Shown one piece after another: positions 1-5,711 of a stretch of 6,380 nucleotides of DNA (position 1 is the stretch's first letter; each line of letters begins with the position of its first letter). The position numbers were made by a program, and so were the translations under genes. The stretch comes from an uncultured Porphyromonadaceae bacterium (lineage in GTDB: Bacteria; Bacteroidota; Bacteroidia; Bacteroidales; Muribaculaceae), in assembly GCA_947174735.1 (NCBI GenBank), contig CAMWKC010000130.1, positions 1 to 6,380 of the forward strand. Reading direction: 5' to 3'. The notes under the pieces were generated by a model, which saw only the letters and a list, made by a program, of their open reading frames with translations, was not told where the DNA came from and did no database searches.

Positions 1-173
1 TTGACCGTAGGTTTATAGTGTGACACCTCAGTCATGAGATGAACCAATTCAGACAGACTTACGAATTTTTTCAGCTTCACATTGCGTGAATAACGTGCCC
101 AGGCATACAGCACCACAAAGAAAGGCACAAGCAGCAGGAGCAACAGAAGGCGGGGATATGCAAAACTTAACAT
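1..173 (-). CDS. batB: BatB, VWA-domain membrane protein (N-terminal 57 codons only)
   Basis: Only the amino terminus is present; the gene runs off the left edge. It begins at an ATG complementary to 171-173, 44 nt after the batA stop, and reads MLSFAYPRLLLLLLLVPFFV. This is a leucine-rich membrane segment (about residues 9-24) followed by a basic cytoplasm-type stretch (YSRNVKLKKF). Paired VWA proteins each start with such a helix in Bat operons, and BatB follows BatA in Bacteroides-type operons. The VWA domain itself lies outside the window, so the family call rests on the N-terminal pattern and on position. An A-rich tract (AACGAAAAAAGACGC) precedes the start, as is usual for Bacteroidetes genes, which mostly lack a Shine-Dalgarno sequence. 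BatB is expected to sit in the cytoplasmic membrane and work with BatA and MoxR (inference). Confidence 0.8.
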   Translation of the reverse strand, partial: MLSFAYPRLLLLLLLVPFFVVLYAWARYSRNVKLKKFVSLSELVHLMTEVSHYKPTV

Positions 174-198
174 TAGCGTCTTTTTTCGTTGGTTCTCT

Positions 199-228
199 TT
201 TTACGGTATACACACTTTTACGGTATAC
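199..228. repeat. 13-bp direct repeat across the batA stop codon
   Basis: The sequence TTTTACGGTATAC occurs at 199-211 and again at 216-228 (plus strand), so the repeat period is 17 bp. On the coding strand the first copy, GTATACCGTAAAA, supplies the last Ile and Pro codons and the TAA stop of batA. The second copy lies entirely in the batA-batB gap. It looks like a small tandem duplication of the gene end. No function is evident. Confidence 0.75.
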
Positions 229-1195
229 GGCGCAACACAGTGTAGCGCAGCAGCTGCTGAAGGCCAAGACAGCCAAGAGCCAGAGCCACCCACATCATAA
301 AGTCCTCATCGGTGCGCGTGTAACGATCAACATCGAGTGTGGTTTTCTCAAGCTTATCTATTTCACTGAACACATCGCGCAACATTTTCTCATCGCGAGC
401 ACGGAAATATTTGCCTCCGGTTACTTCGGCAATATGTTTAAGCGATTCTTCATCTATACCGGTCTCCATCGTAGTAGTCGAGAAACCGTAGGGATCAGTT
501 ATCTTTATCTTACCGTTAGTACCTACGCCGATAGTGTAAACCTTCACACCTTTCTGACGTGCTATTTCGGCAGCGGTCTGCGGAGGTACATCACCGGCAT
601 TGTTGGTACCATCTGTAAGAAGGATAATACTTTTTGATTTAGCTTTACCTGATATTATACGATTGACAGCACTGGTAAGTCCGTCACCGAGAGCAGTACC
701 GTCATTAAGGTCGCCCATACTCACATTGTTTATCGCATTGATAAGCGCTCCGCGGTCGGAAGTCAGCGGCATAAGCGAAAGGCTCTCACCGGCAAATACA
801 ACCAGACCGATATTGTCGTCAGTACGGCCGTTCACAAATTTAGCAGCCACATCTTTGGCAGCAGCGAAACGTGTAGGTTCAAGGTCCTGTGCGGACATAG
901 AGCCCGAAATATCAAGAGCCAGCACAATATCGGTTCCTTCCACACGAGATGTACGATAGTGGTCATGTGTCTGAGGACGGCACAAAGCTACAATCATAAA
1001 ACCTATAGCAGCTAATTTCAATCCGAAGCAGACATGTATGAGCCATACTTTCCATGTGGTACGTACCCGTACGAAAGCACTTGTAGTCGATACACCGAGT
1101 GAAGGATTAGCATCACGCTGTTTAGCTATATACCAAATTATAAGGGGTATATAAATCAGAAACAACAATAGTAGCCAAGGATATTTAAGTGTCAT
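218..1195 (-). CDS. batA: BatA, membrane-anchored von Willebrand factor A protein
   Basis: This is a 325-residue protein, close to the usual BatA length. An N-terminal hydrophobic helix (residues 6-23) and a second one (about 52-72) precede a VWA domain (about 88-280). A C-terminal helix (about 299-317) ends in a basic tail (LRRIP). The metal-ion-dependent adhesion site is intact: D95-x-S97-x-S99 in DISGSM, T167 in DGTALGDG and D195 in LLTDG. The late motif TGGKYFRARD (259-268) is typical of BatA. The domain probably faces the cytoplasm or periplasm between membrane anchors; topology cannot be settled from sequence. Its ATG overlaps the upstream stop codon (ATGA), implying translational coupling, and an unusually good Shine-Dalgarno sequence precedes it. 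VWA proteins of this type partner MoxR ATPases. The 'aerotolerance' role comes from family naming and is not shown here. Confidence 0.93.
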   Translation of the reverse strand: MTLKYPWLLLLFLIYIPLIIWYIAKQRDANPSLGVSTTSAFVRVRTTWKVWLIHVCFGLKLAAIGFMIVALCRPQTHDHYRTSRVEGTDIVLALDISGSMSAQDLEPTRFAAAKDVAAKFVNGRTDDNIGLVVFAGESLSLMPLTSDRGALINAINNVSMGDLNDGTALGDGLTSAVNRIISGKAKSKSIILLTDGTNNAGDVPPQTAAEIARQKGVKVYTIGVGTNGKIKITDPYGFSTTTMETGIDEESLKHIAEVTGGKYFRARDEKMLRDVFSEIDKLEKTTLDVDRYTRTDEDFMMWVALALGCLGLQQLLRYTVLRRIP

Positions 1196-2301
1196 GATGC
1201 ACCTCCTTTCTGACGAGGCGGTATCGACGGCTCAGAAGTTTTTATTGTTGTTACATCCTTACCGGCTGGCTTTACGCCATTATTGTCACCAATCGGAGTT
1301 GCAAAATCACCTACCTCCGACGGGCCGGCACCAAGACTATGTGTTTCTTCAACAAAACTTACAGCATTATCATAAGCTGATATATTGTCGGCAGGTAAAG
1401 GACGTACTTTGGCAAACTTTACAAAATCAGCCATATCCAGAATACGGCGCATATACTCTCGTTTATCCTTGATTACAGGATTTGAGCGCAACATATCCAT
1501 AATCTGACGCGAAGTCATTTCCATGGCATTGATACCGAAACGTTTATCAAGATATACACGTAGTATGTCCGTAAGTTCGGTAAAATACTCCTTTTCCATA
1601 CCCTGTTCCCAAAGCTTACGGCTTTTCAAGGCCTTAAGGCGTGTCATAGCCACTTCGTATGGTGTCGGAGCAGGTTTCTTACGTGCCGGGATAAGACCCT
1701 GCTGTTTTGGCCGAGTCAACATCCATATACCGAAGCCTATTGCCAGTAGCAGAATTATTATTAACCACCAATAGTCGTAAAGCCAGTCGGGAACATTATC
1801 AAATATAGATTTACCCTCCGGCTTAGCCACAGACGCATAACCGGCAATAGGATCTTCAGCCGTCACATTGACAGGTACTACACGAAGCGATACCTGATTG
1901 GAACGTACTGAATCAGTACCGGCACGGTAAAGCAATTCAGGCAAACGATAACTACCTGAATCAAAAGCCTGTACCGGAACAGCATAATTTATCTGTATAC
2001 GACCGGAACCAAGGTCAACCGTATCAGTAGCGAATGAGGTACGTAGTTCAACACTGTCACCACATACCGTCGCATACGGACGTCCCTGCTGACGGGCAGC
2101 CTCAAGCAATTCAAATCCGCCATGGCTACCGGCATCTTCGACTACCTCAAGACGCAACGTGGTGAGACGCCCCATGAGCACACTCACCGAGTCAAGACGT
2201 GCCTTTACCATAAGCGGCCCGGCCTGTACCGGTGTAGCCGTACAAACCGAAGCCAAAGCTATGGCGACTGCACTTATGTATCTTATGATTTTACTTTTCA
2301 T
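1192..2301 (-). CDS. Exported single-pass protein with BatD-like outer and DUF4381-like inner regions
   Basis: With the ATG at 2299-2301 the product has 369 residues. A Sec signal peptide (1-27) ends in an AxA-type site (TPVQA|GP). A beta-rich extracytoplasmic region (about 28-148) resembles the N-terminal part of BatD. A transmembrane helix (about 173-195, YWWLIIILLLAIGFGIWML) leads to a basic helical cytoplasmic region (about 205-320) with the DUF4381-like pattern EKEYFTELTDILRVYLDKRF and MTSRQIMDML. A polar, Pro/Gly-rich, probably disordered tail follows. A TTG six codons upstream, overlapping the DUF58 stop, is an alternative start. I prefer the ATG because it gives a cleaner signal-peptide n-region. 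The gene begins 14 nt after the DUF58 stop and overlaps batA by 4 nt. A role linking the cytoplasmic MoxR/DUF58 pair to the membrane VWA proteins is inferred from context; the biochemical function is unknown. Confidence 0.82.
   Translation of the reverse strand: MKSKIIRYISAVAIALASVCTATPVQAGPLMVKARLDSVSVLMGRLTTLRLEVVEDAGSHGGFELLEAARQQGRPYATVCGDSVELRTSFATDTVDLGSGRIQINYAVPVQAFDSGSYRLPELLYRAGTDSVRSNQVSLRVVPVNVTAEDPIAGYASVAKPEGKSIFDNVPDWLYDYWWLIIILLLAIGFGIWMLTRPKQQGLIPARKKPAPTPYEVAMTRLKALKSRKLWEQGMEKEYFTELTDILRVYLDKRFGINAMEMTSRQIMDMLRSNPVIKDKREYMRRILDMADFVKFAKVRPLPADNISAYDNAVSFVEETHSLGAGPSEVGDFATPIGDNNGVKPAGKDVTTIKTSEPSIPPRQKGGAS
1200..1209 (-). promoter_or_regulatory. Strong Shine-Dalgarno sequence for batA
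   Basis: The coding strand reads AAAGGAGGTG at 1209-1200, and the GGAGG core ends 6 nt before the batA ATG. It lies inside the last codons of the preceding gene (Gln-Lys-Gly-Gly-Ala-Ser-stop). Complementarity to the 16S rRNA tail is near-perfect, which is unusual for Bacteroidetes, where most genes have only A-rich leaders. It supports the chosen batA start. Confidence 0.6.
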
Positions 2302-2315
2302 CTCTGTGTCTTTGC

Positions 2316-3191
2316 TCAATGTACCGCCCGCTTACGGAACAGTCCCAGAAGGGCTTTCACATAATCTTCATCCGTAGTGACCGATACAAGATCTACTCCG
2401 CACCGTGCCACAATAGAAGATAACGTCTGCTGACGCTCATACCATGCACGTTCATACTTTTTACGCACACGTGACGACGAAGTGTCAATCCAACGGTCAG
2501 CACCTGTCTCAAGGTCACGCACACGTACTAGACCAACATCAGGTAATTTGGCATCACGACGGTCATATACTTGTATAGCCGCAAGGTCATGCTTACTGTT
2601 AGCCACCGACATGCTCTGATAATACGGATGCGAGTCGATGAAGTCTGTCAGCAGGAAGGCGGTACAACGTTTTTTAATGGCGTTGGTCATGAATTTAAGA
2701 GCCACTTCTATATCTGTACCACGGCTTTCAGGTGAAAAATCTATTATTTCTCTGATGATACGTAGTATATGTTTCTTACCTTTCTTAGGGGGAATAAATT
2801 TCTCAATTTTATCACTGAAAAATATAACTCCCACTTTATCATTATTCTGTATAGACGAGAAGGCCAGAGTAGCGGCTATCTCAGCCATCATCTCCTTCTT
2901 GACCTCACCCACAGCACCGAAATCACCACTGCCGCTGACATCTATAATCAGCATCATGGTCAGTTCGCGTTCTTCTTCGTAGACCTTAACATAAGGCTTA
3001 TTCTGACGGGCAGTAACATTCCAGTCTATATCACGGATATCATCGCCTGGCTGATATTCCCTAACCTCCGAGAAAATCACGCCGCGCCCCTTGAAGGCTG
3101 TGTGATACTCGCCGGCAAAGATATTCTGGCTCAGTCCGCGCGTCTTGATTTCTATTTTTCTTACTTTCTTTAGCAGTTCGCTTGCATCCAT
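2316..3191 (-). CDS. DUF58 family protein with intact VWA-type MIDAS
   Basis: Using the ATG at 3189-3191 the protein has 291 residues and begins MDASELLKKVRKIEIKTRGL, matching the usual start of Bacteroides-type homologues. A GTG eight codons upstream is possible but less likely. No signal peptide or membrane segment is visible, so it should be cytoplasmic. The DUF58 signature GDDIRDIDWNVTAR is at 49-62. A VWA-like fold follows with DVSGS (84-88), T159 in RGTDIE and D183 in LLTD, so all three metal-site motifs are present. It ends near GLFRKR (283-288). DUF58 genes almost always sit next to moxR, as here, and the protein is the presumed soluble partner or adaptor of the ATPase. The next gene begins 14 nt after its stop. 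Upstream lie a 100-bp gap with a hairpin and a small palindrome. Confidence 0.92.
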   Translation of the reverse strand: MDASELLKKVRKIEIKTRGLSQNIFAGEYHTAFKGRGVIFSEVREYQPGDDIRDIDWNVTARQNKPYVKVYEEERELTMMLIIDVSGSGDFGAVGEVKKEMMAEIAATLAFSSIQNNDKVGVIFFSDKIEKFIPPKKGKKHILRIIREIIDFSPESRGTDIEVALKFMTNAIKKRCTAFLLTDFIDSHPYYQSMSVANSKHDLAAIQVYDRRDAKLPDVGLVRVRDLETGADRWIDTSSSRVRKKYERAWYERQQTLSSIVARCGVDLVSVTTDEDYVKALLGLFRKRAVH

Positions 3192-3212
3192 CGCGAGGCT
3201 CTTTGGTTGGGT

Positions 3213-3225
3213 CACTTATTAAGTG
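3213..3225. promoter_or_regulatory. Short palindrome upstream of the DUF58 gene
   Basis: CACTTATTAAGTG is a perfect inverted repeat with 6-bp arms around one central base, 21 bp upstream of the preferred DUF58 start. Its coding-strand core ACTTAATAAGT differs by one inserted A from the core of the larger palindrome before moxR (ACTTAATAAAGT). It might be a weak protein-binding site, but AT-rich palindromes of this size also arise by chance. Confidence 0.3.
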
Positions 3226-3244
3226 TGTGAAGAGAGTAAAGTAC

Positions 3245-3275
3245 GGAGCACGGACGTATCACCACGTCCGGCTCC
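3245..3275 (-). promoter_or_regulatory. Stem-loop between moxR and the DUF58 gene
   Basis: GGAGC-A-CGGACGT (3245-3257) pairs with ACGTCCG-GCTCC (3264-3275), giving 7 and 5 bp of GC-rich stem separated by one bulged base, with a 6-nt loop. In the direction of transcription it is preceded by AAAA and followed by TACTTTACTCTC rather than a true U-run. It is therefore a poor intrinsic terminator for the operon and more plausibly a partial terminator, an RNA-processing site or a 3'-end stabiliser for moxR mRNA. On the plus strand it is followed by TTTT, but no plus-strand gene ends here. Its core is shared with the hairpin after the phosphorylase gene. Confidence 0.6.
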
Positions 3276-3291
3276 TTTTCAGAGTATAGTG

Positions 3292-4287
3292 TCAGGGCAC
3301 CTCTACTTTATCAAGTATATCGGTTATAACCTCATCAGCCGTGATGTTATTGGCCTCAGCCTCATAACTCAGACCGATACGGTGACGCATAACATCGTGG
3401 CAGACGGCACGCACGTCTTCAGGTATCACATAACCGCGTCCCTGCAAGAAAGCGTATGCACGAGAAGCCATAGCCAGACTTATCGAAGCACGCGGCGAAG
3501 CGCCATATTCTATGATGCTCTGCAGGTCTTCCAGACCTACTTTAGACGGTTCACGAGTAGCAAAAACAATATCGACAATATAATTCTCTATCTTTTCGTC
3601 GATATATATTTTCTGTACTATCTTCTGGACATCGAGAATGTCCGACGGTGATACCACAGGTACTACAGGGTCAAGCGCACCCTTGATATTCTGACGTATA
3701 ATAGCCTTTTCCTCTTCCTTATTAGGATAACCTATAACCACCTTGAGAAGAAAACGGTCAGTCTGTGCTTCCGGAAGCGGATAAGTACCTTCCTGCTCTA
3801 TGGGGTTCTGGGTAGCCATAACGAGGAAAGGATTATCCATAGGAAAAGTTTCGTCACCGATAGTCACCTGACGCTCCTGCATAGCCTCAAGAAGAGCACT
3901 TTGCACCTTAGCCGGAGCACGGTTTATTTCATCGGCCAGCACAAAATTAGCAAAGATAGGTCCTTTTTTTACTTCAAAAGTTTCTTTCTTAATACTATAG
4001 ATGAGTGTACCTACAATATCGGCCGGAAGAAGGTCGGGAGTAAACTGTATACGGCTGAACTGACCTTCAACCAAAGTAGCAAGAGTTTTGATAGCCAGAG
4101 TTTTCGCAAGACCGGGCACACCTTCAAGCAACACATGGCCATTGCACAGAAGTGCTATCAGAAGTGAATCCACAAGATGTTTCTGACCTACAATACGCCG
4201 GTCCATACCGCTACGTATCATGTTGAGAACATTACTCTTCGAAGCTATCAGGTCGTTGAGTTCACGAATATTTACTGTCTCATTCAT
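3292..4287 (-). CDS. moxR: MoxR-family AAA+ ATPase
   Basis: This is a complete 331-residue cytoplasmic ATPase of normal family length. The Walker A motif GVPGLAKT spans 56-63 (K62, T63) and Walker B is VLADE at 116-120 (D119, E120). The sensor-1 segment ATQNP (158-162) is followed by EGTYPLPEAQTDRF (166-179) with a candidate arginine finger at R178. SPRAS (264-268) in the lid fits sensor 2. All nucleotide-handling residues are present, so it should be active. MoxR proteins form hexamers that remodel or load cofactors onto substrates with VWA-domain partners, and the DUF58 and BatA genes follow immediately. It is the first gene of its apparent operon, with a promoter about 115 bp upstream. The start is the ATG giving MNETVNIREL; AAAAAAGAAAAG lies just before it in place of a Shine-Dalgarno sequence. 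Confidence 0.96.
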   Translation of the reverse strand: MNETVNIRELNDLIASKSNVLNMIRSGMDRRIVGQKHLVDSLLIALLCNGHVLLEGVPGLAKTLAIKTLATLVEGQFSRIQFTPDLLPADIVGTLIYSIKKETFEVKKGPIFANFVLADEINRAPAKVQSALLEAMQERQVTIGDETFPMDNPFLVMATQNPIEQEGTYPLPEAQTDRFLLKVVIGYPNKEEEKAIIRQNIKGALDPVVPVVSPSDILDVQKIVQKIYIDEKIENYIVDIVFATREPSKVGLEDLQSIIEYGASPRASISLAMASRAYAFLQGRGYVIPEDVRAVCHDVMRHRIGLSYEAEANNITADEVITDILDKVEVP

Positions 4288-4400
4288 TGAGTCTTTTCTT
4301 TTTTATAAGCTCTTTATTAGTCACTGAGAGGCACAGCCGACAGACAACAGAATTAAAGTGTTTATACGACACATCTGAGGCTAACCTCGGTTTCCGTTCG

Positions 4401-4408
4401 CAAAAGTA
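4401..4408 (-). promoter_or_regulatory. Bacteroidetes-type -7 promoter box for the moxR/bat operon
   Basis: The coding strand reads TACTTTTG, a perfect match to the Bacteroidetes sigma-factor -7 consensus TAnnTTTG, followed by CGAACGG. No TTG is visible 19-21 bp upstream, where the -33 element should be; that place is taken by a palindrome. Initiation a few bases downstream would give a leader of about 110 nt before the moxR ATG. The 257-bp gap after thiL and the presence of this box suggest the bat genes form their own transcription unit. Confidence 0.65.
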
Positions 4409-4415
4409 CAACACA

Positions 4416-4433
4416 TTAACTTAATAAAGTTAA
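4416..4433. promoter_or_regulatory. Perfect 7-4-7 palindrome overlapping the -33 region, candidate operator
   Basis: TTAACTT (4416-4422) and AAGTTAA (4427-4433) are exact inverted copies around AATA. The dyad begins 7 bp upstream of the -7 box and covers the expected -33 element of the moxR promoter. That placement suits a dimeric regulator: a repressor, or an activator making up for the missing -33 sequence. The identity of any regulator is unknown. Confidence 0.45.
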
Positions 4434-4503
4434 AACATTCTGTTAAATATTATTGAATGCTTTTAAACTTCCTAAACTTTGTTCATCATGCTGCCTCTGT
4501 GTA

Positions 4504-4515
4504 CTTGTTTACAAG
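4504..4515. promoter_or_regulatory. Small inverted repeat just after thiL
   Basis: CTTGTTTACAAG has 5-bp arms around a 2-bp centre and lies about 30 bp past the thiL stop, in AT-rich sequence. The centre is too short for a good RNA hairpin and no U-run follows on the minus strand, so it is not an evident terminator. It could be a DNA-binding half-site pair or chance. No other terminator for thiL is visible in this gap. Confidence 0.2.
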
Positions 4516-4544
4516 GATTATTTTACTGTTTATATAATCTTATG

Positions 4545-5600
4545 TTATGCTCCATGACCAAAAGCGTTCCAGCCCTGTGCTCTTATAGGTAACTCAGCTC
4601 CATCACGTGTCACAAGCGCACAACCCAGCTCAGGTTTAGTAATATAACCTATCATTCGTACGCCCTCAAGGTCCTTAACCTTCTCATGATCCGTTAGGGG
4701 TACAGTGAATAGAAGCTCATAGTCCTCACCGCCGTTCATAGCTGCTGTGACAAGATTCATATTGAGTTCCTCAGCCATTACTGCTGTCTGATAGTCGATA
4801 GGTATTTTATCTTCATATACACGGCAACCAGTATCAGAAGCCTTACATATATGCAACAGTTCAGACGAAAGACCGTCACTGACGTCCATCATAGCCGTAG
4901 GCTTTATACCCTTTGAACGTAACAGCTCTATTATATCCTTACGGGCTTCAGGTTTAAGCTGACGTTCGAGCAAGTACTCTTTACCGCTAAAATCAGGCTG
5001 GAATTCCTTACCGCTGCCAGCAGCAACCTTATTTTCACGTTCGAGCAGTTGCAAGCCCATGTAAGCTGCTCCGAGATCACCGCTTACACATATAAGGTCG
5101 CTCTCTTTAGCTCCGTCACGATACACTATTTCGTCGGACGCAGCCTCTCCGAGACATGTTATGGAGATTACAAGTCCTGTTACCGAAGCGCTTGTATCGC
5201 CTCCTACAAGGTCGACACCATATATCTCACAAGCCAGTTTTATACCGGCATACAATGCTTCTATATGTTCTACTGTAAAACGGCTGGATATGCCTAAACT
5301 CACTGTTATTTGCTTCGGAGTGCCGTTCATAGCATATATATCGCTAAAGTTCACGACAGCCGCTTTATAACCTAAATGTTTCAAAGGAACATATCTGAGG
5401 TCAAAATGTATGCCTTCAAGCAGAAGGTCAGTAGTTACCAAAGCTTCCTTATCACCGAAACCGATAACGGCGGCATCATCACCTACCCCCTTTTTAGTCT
5501 GAGGATTACGCAGAGGAAAATCTTTAGTCAAACGTTCTATAAGACCGAATTCACCTAATGTGCCTATCTCTGTCTCGGGCATTTTGCTGTTTTCTTCCAT
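4545..5600 (-). CDS. thiL: Thiamine-monophosphate kinase
   Basis: ThiL phosphorylates thiamine monophosphate to thiamine diphosphate with ATP, the last step of cofactor synthesis, in the cytoplasm. The product has 351 residues from the ATG at 5598-5600. An in-frame ATG six codons later (MPETEIGTLGEF) and a TTG five codons earlier are alternatives; the start is uncertain by those margins. It has the two-part AIRS/PurM-like fold. GDDAAV (40-45), VTTDLLLEGIHF (55-66) and NFSDIYAMNG (84-93) contribute metal and nucleotide contacts. GGDT (133-136), SGDLG (173-177), MDVSDGLS (238-245), GGEDYELL (290-297) and the C-terminal GWNAFGH (343-349) are all family hallmarks. Metal-binding acidic motifs are intact. 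It follows the phosphorylase gene by 111 bp with a strong stem-loop between; I see no promoter of its own, so co-transcription with read-through control is likely. Confidence 0.95.
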   Translation of the reverse strand: MEENSKMPETEIGTLGEFGLIERLTKDFPLRNPQTKKGVGDDAAVIGFGDKEALVTTDLLLEGIHFDLRYVPLKHLGYKAAVVNFSDIYAMNGTPKQITVSLGISSRFTVEHIEALYAGIKLACEIYGVDLVGGDTSASVTGLVISITCLGEAASDEIVYRDGAKESDLICVSGDLGAAYMGLQLLERENKVAAGSGKEFQPDFSGKEYLLERQLKPEARKDIIELLRSKGIKPTAMMDVSDGLSSELLHICKASDTGCRVYEDKIPIDYQTAVMAEELNMNLVTAAMNGGEDYELLFTVPLTDHEKVKDLEGVRMIGYITKPELGCALVTRDGAELPIRAQGWNAFGHGA

Positions 5601-5643
5601 ATTATTGAAGTCCAATATTTCGGTATGTGTTTTCGATTAATCA

Positions 5644-5689
5644 GCCGGGTGGCCCCCTTTAGTATCACTACCTCCGGAGGCCACCCGGC
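5644..5689 (-). promoter_or_regulatory. Large GC-rich inverted repeat between the phosphorylase gene and thiL
   Basis: GCCGGGTGGCC (5644-5654) and GGCCACCCGGC (5679-5689) are perfect 11-bp inverted copies around a 24-nt loop. The palindrome CCTCCGGAGG (5671-5680) overlaps the loop and one arm. On the coding strand the structure is followed by TGATTAATCG, without a U-run, so it is not a textbook intrinsic terminator. A third copy of part of the arm, GCCACC on the coding strand (5706-5711), abuts the phosphorylase stop codon and could pair with the middle arm instead. The stem could protect the upstream mRNA end, attenuate thiL, or be a dispersed repeat. Confidence 0.65.
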
Positions 5690-5711
5690 CTATTATGTTT
5701 TATCAGGTGGC

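Noticed and set aside
49..276. 75-codon minus-strand frame with Cys-rich segments
   Set aside because: It is in a different frame from both batA and batB, which it overlaps. The batB frame, starting at 173, gives the expected leucine-rich helix.
86..637. 183-codon open frame on the plus strand
   Set aside because: It lies antisense to batB and batA, has no recognisable domain, and batA is a clear conserved protein in the same DNA.
2302..2319. TTG start for the DUF4381-like protein, overlapping the DUF58 stop
   Set aside because: The ATG six codons later gives a standard signal peptide without an acidic extension, and TTG starts are rarer. The alternative cannot be fully excluded.
2769..3173. 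134-codon plus-strand frame
   Set aside because: Antisense shadow of the DUF58 gene, whose motifs and length are fully normal.
3245..3279. Plus-strand intrinsic terminator (GC stem followed by TTTT)
   Set aside because: No plus-strand gene ends here, and the T-run is only four bases long. The stem is more sensibly read as part of the minus-strand operon.
3223..3651. 142-codon plus-strand frame starting beside the moxR-DUF58 gap
   Set aside because: Most of it is antisense to conserved MoxR sequence; no recognisable domain and no promoter or ribosome site of its own.
4376..4387. GAGG-CTAA-CCTC mini-hairpin in the moxR leader
   Set aside because: A four-base stem is too short to support as a riboswitch or attenuator element, and no known riboswitch pattern surrounds it.
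4450..4544. Thiamine (TPP) riboswitch or terminator linked to thiL
   Set aside because: I looked for TPP-riboswitch signature segments (CUGAGA and similar) and a U-tailed hairpin around thiL. The region downstream of thiL shows only a small dyad, and the upstream gap shows none of the riboswitch signatures.
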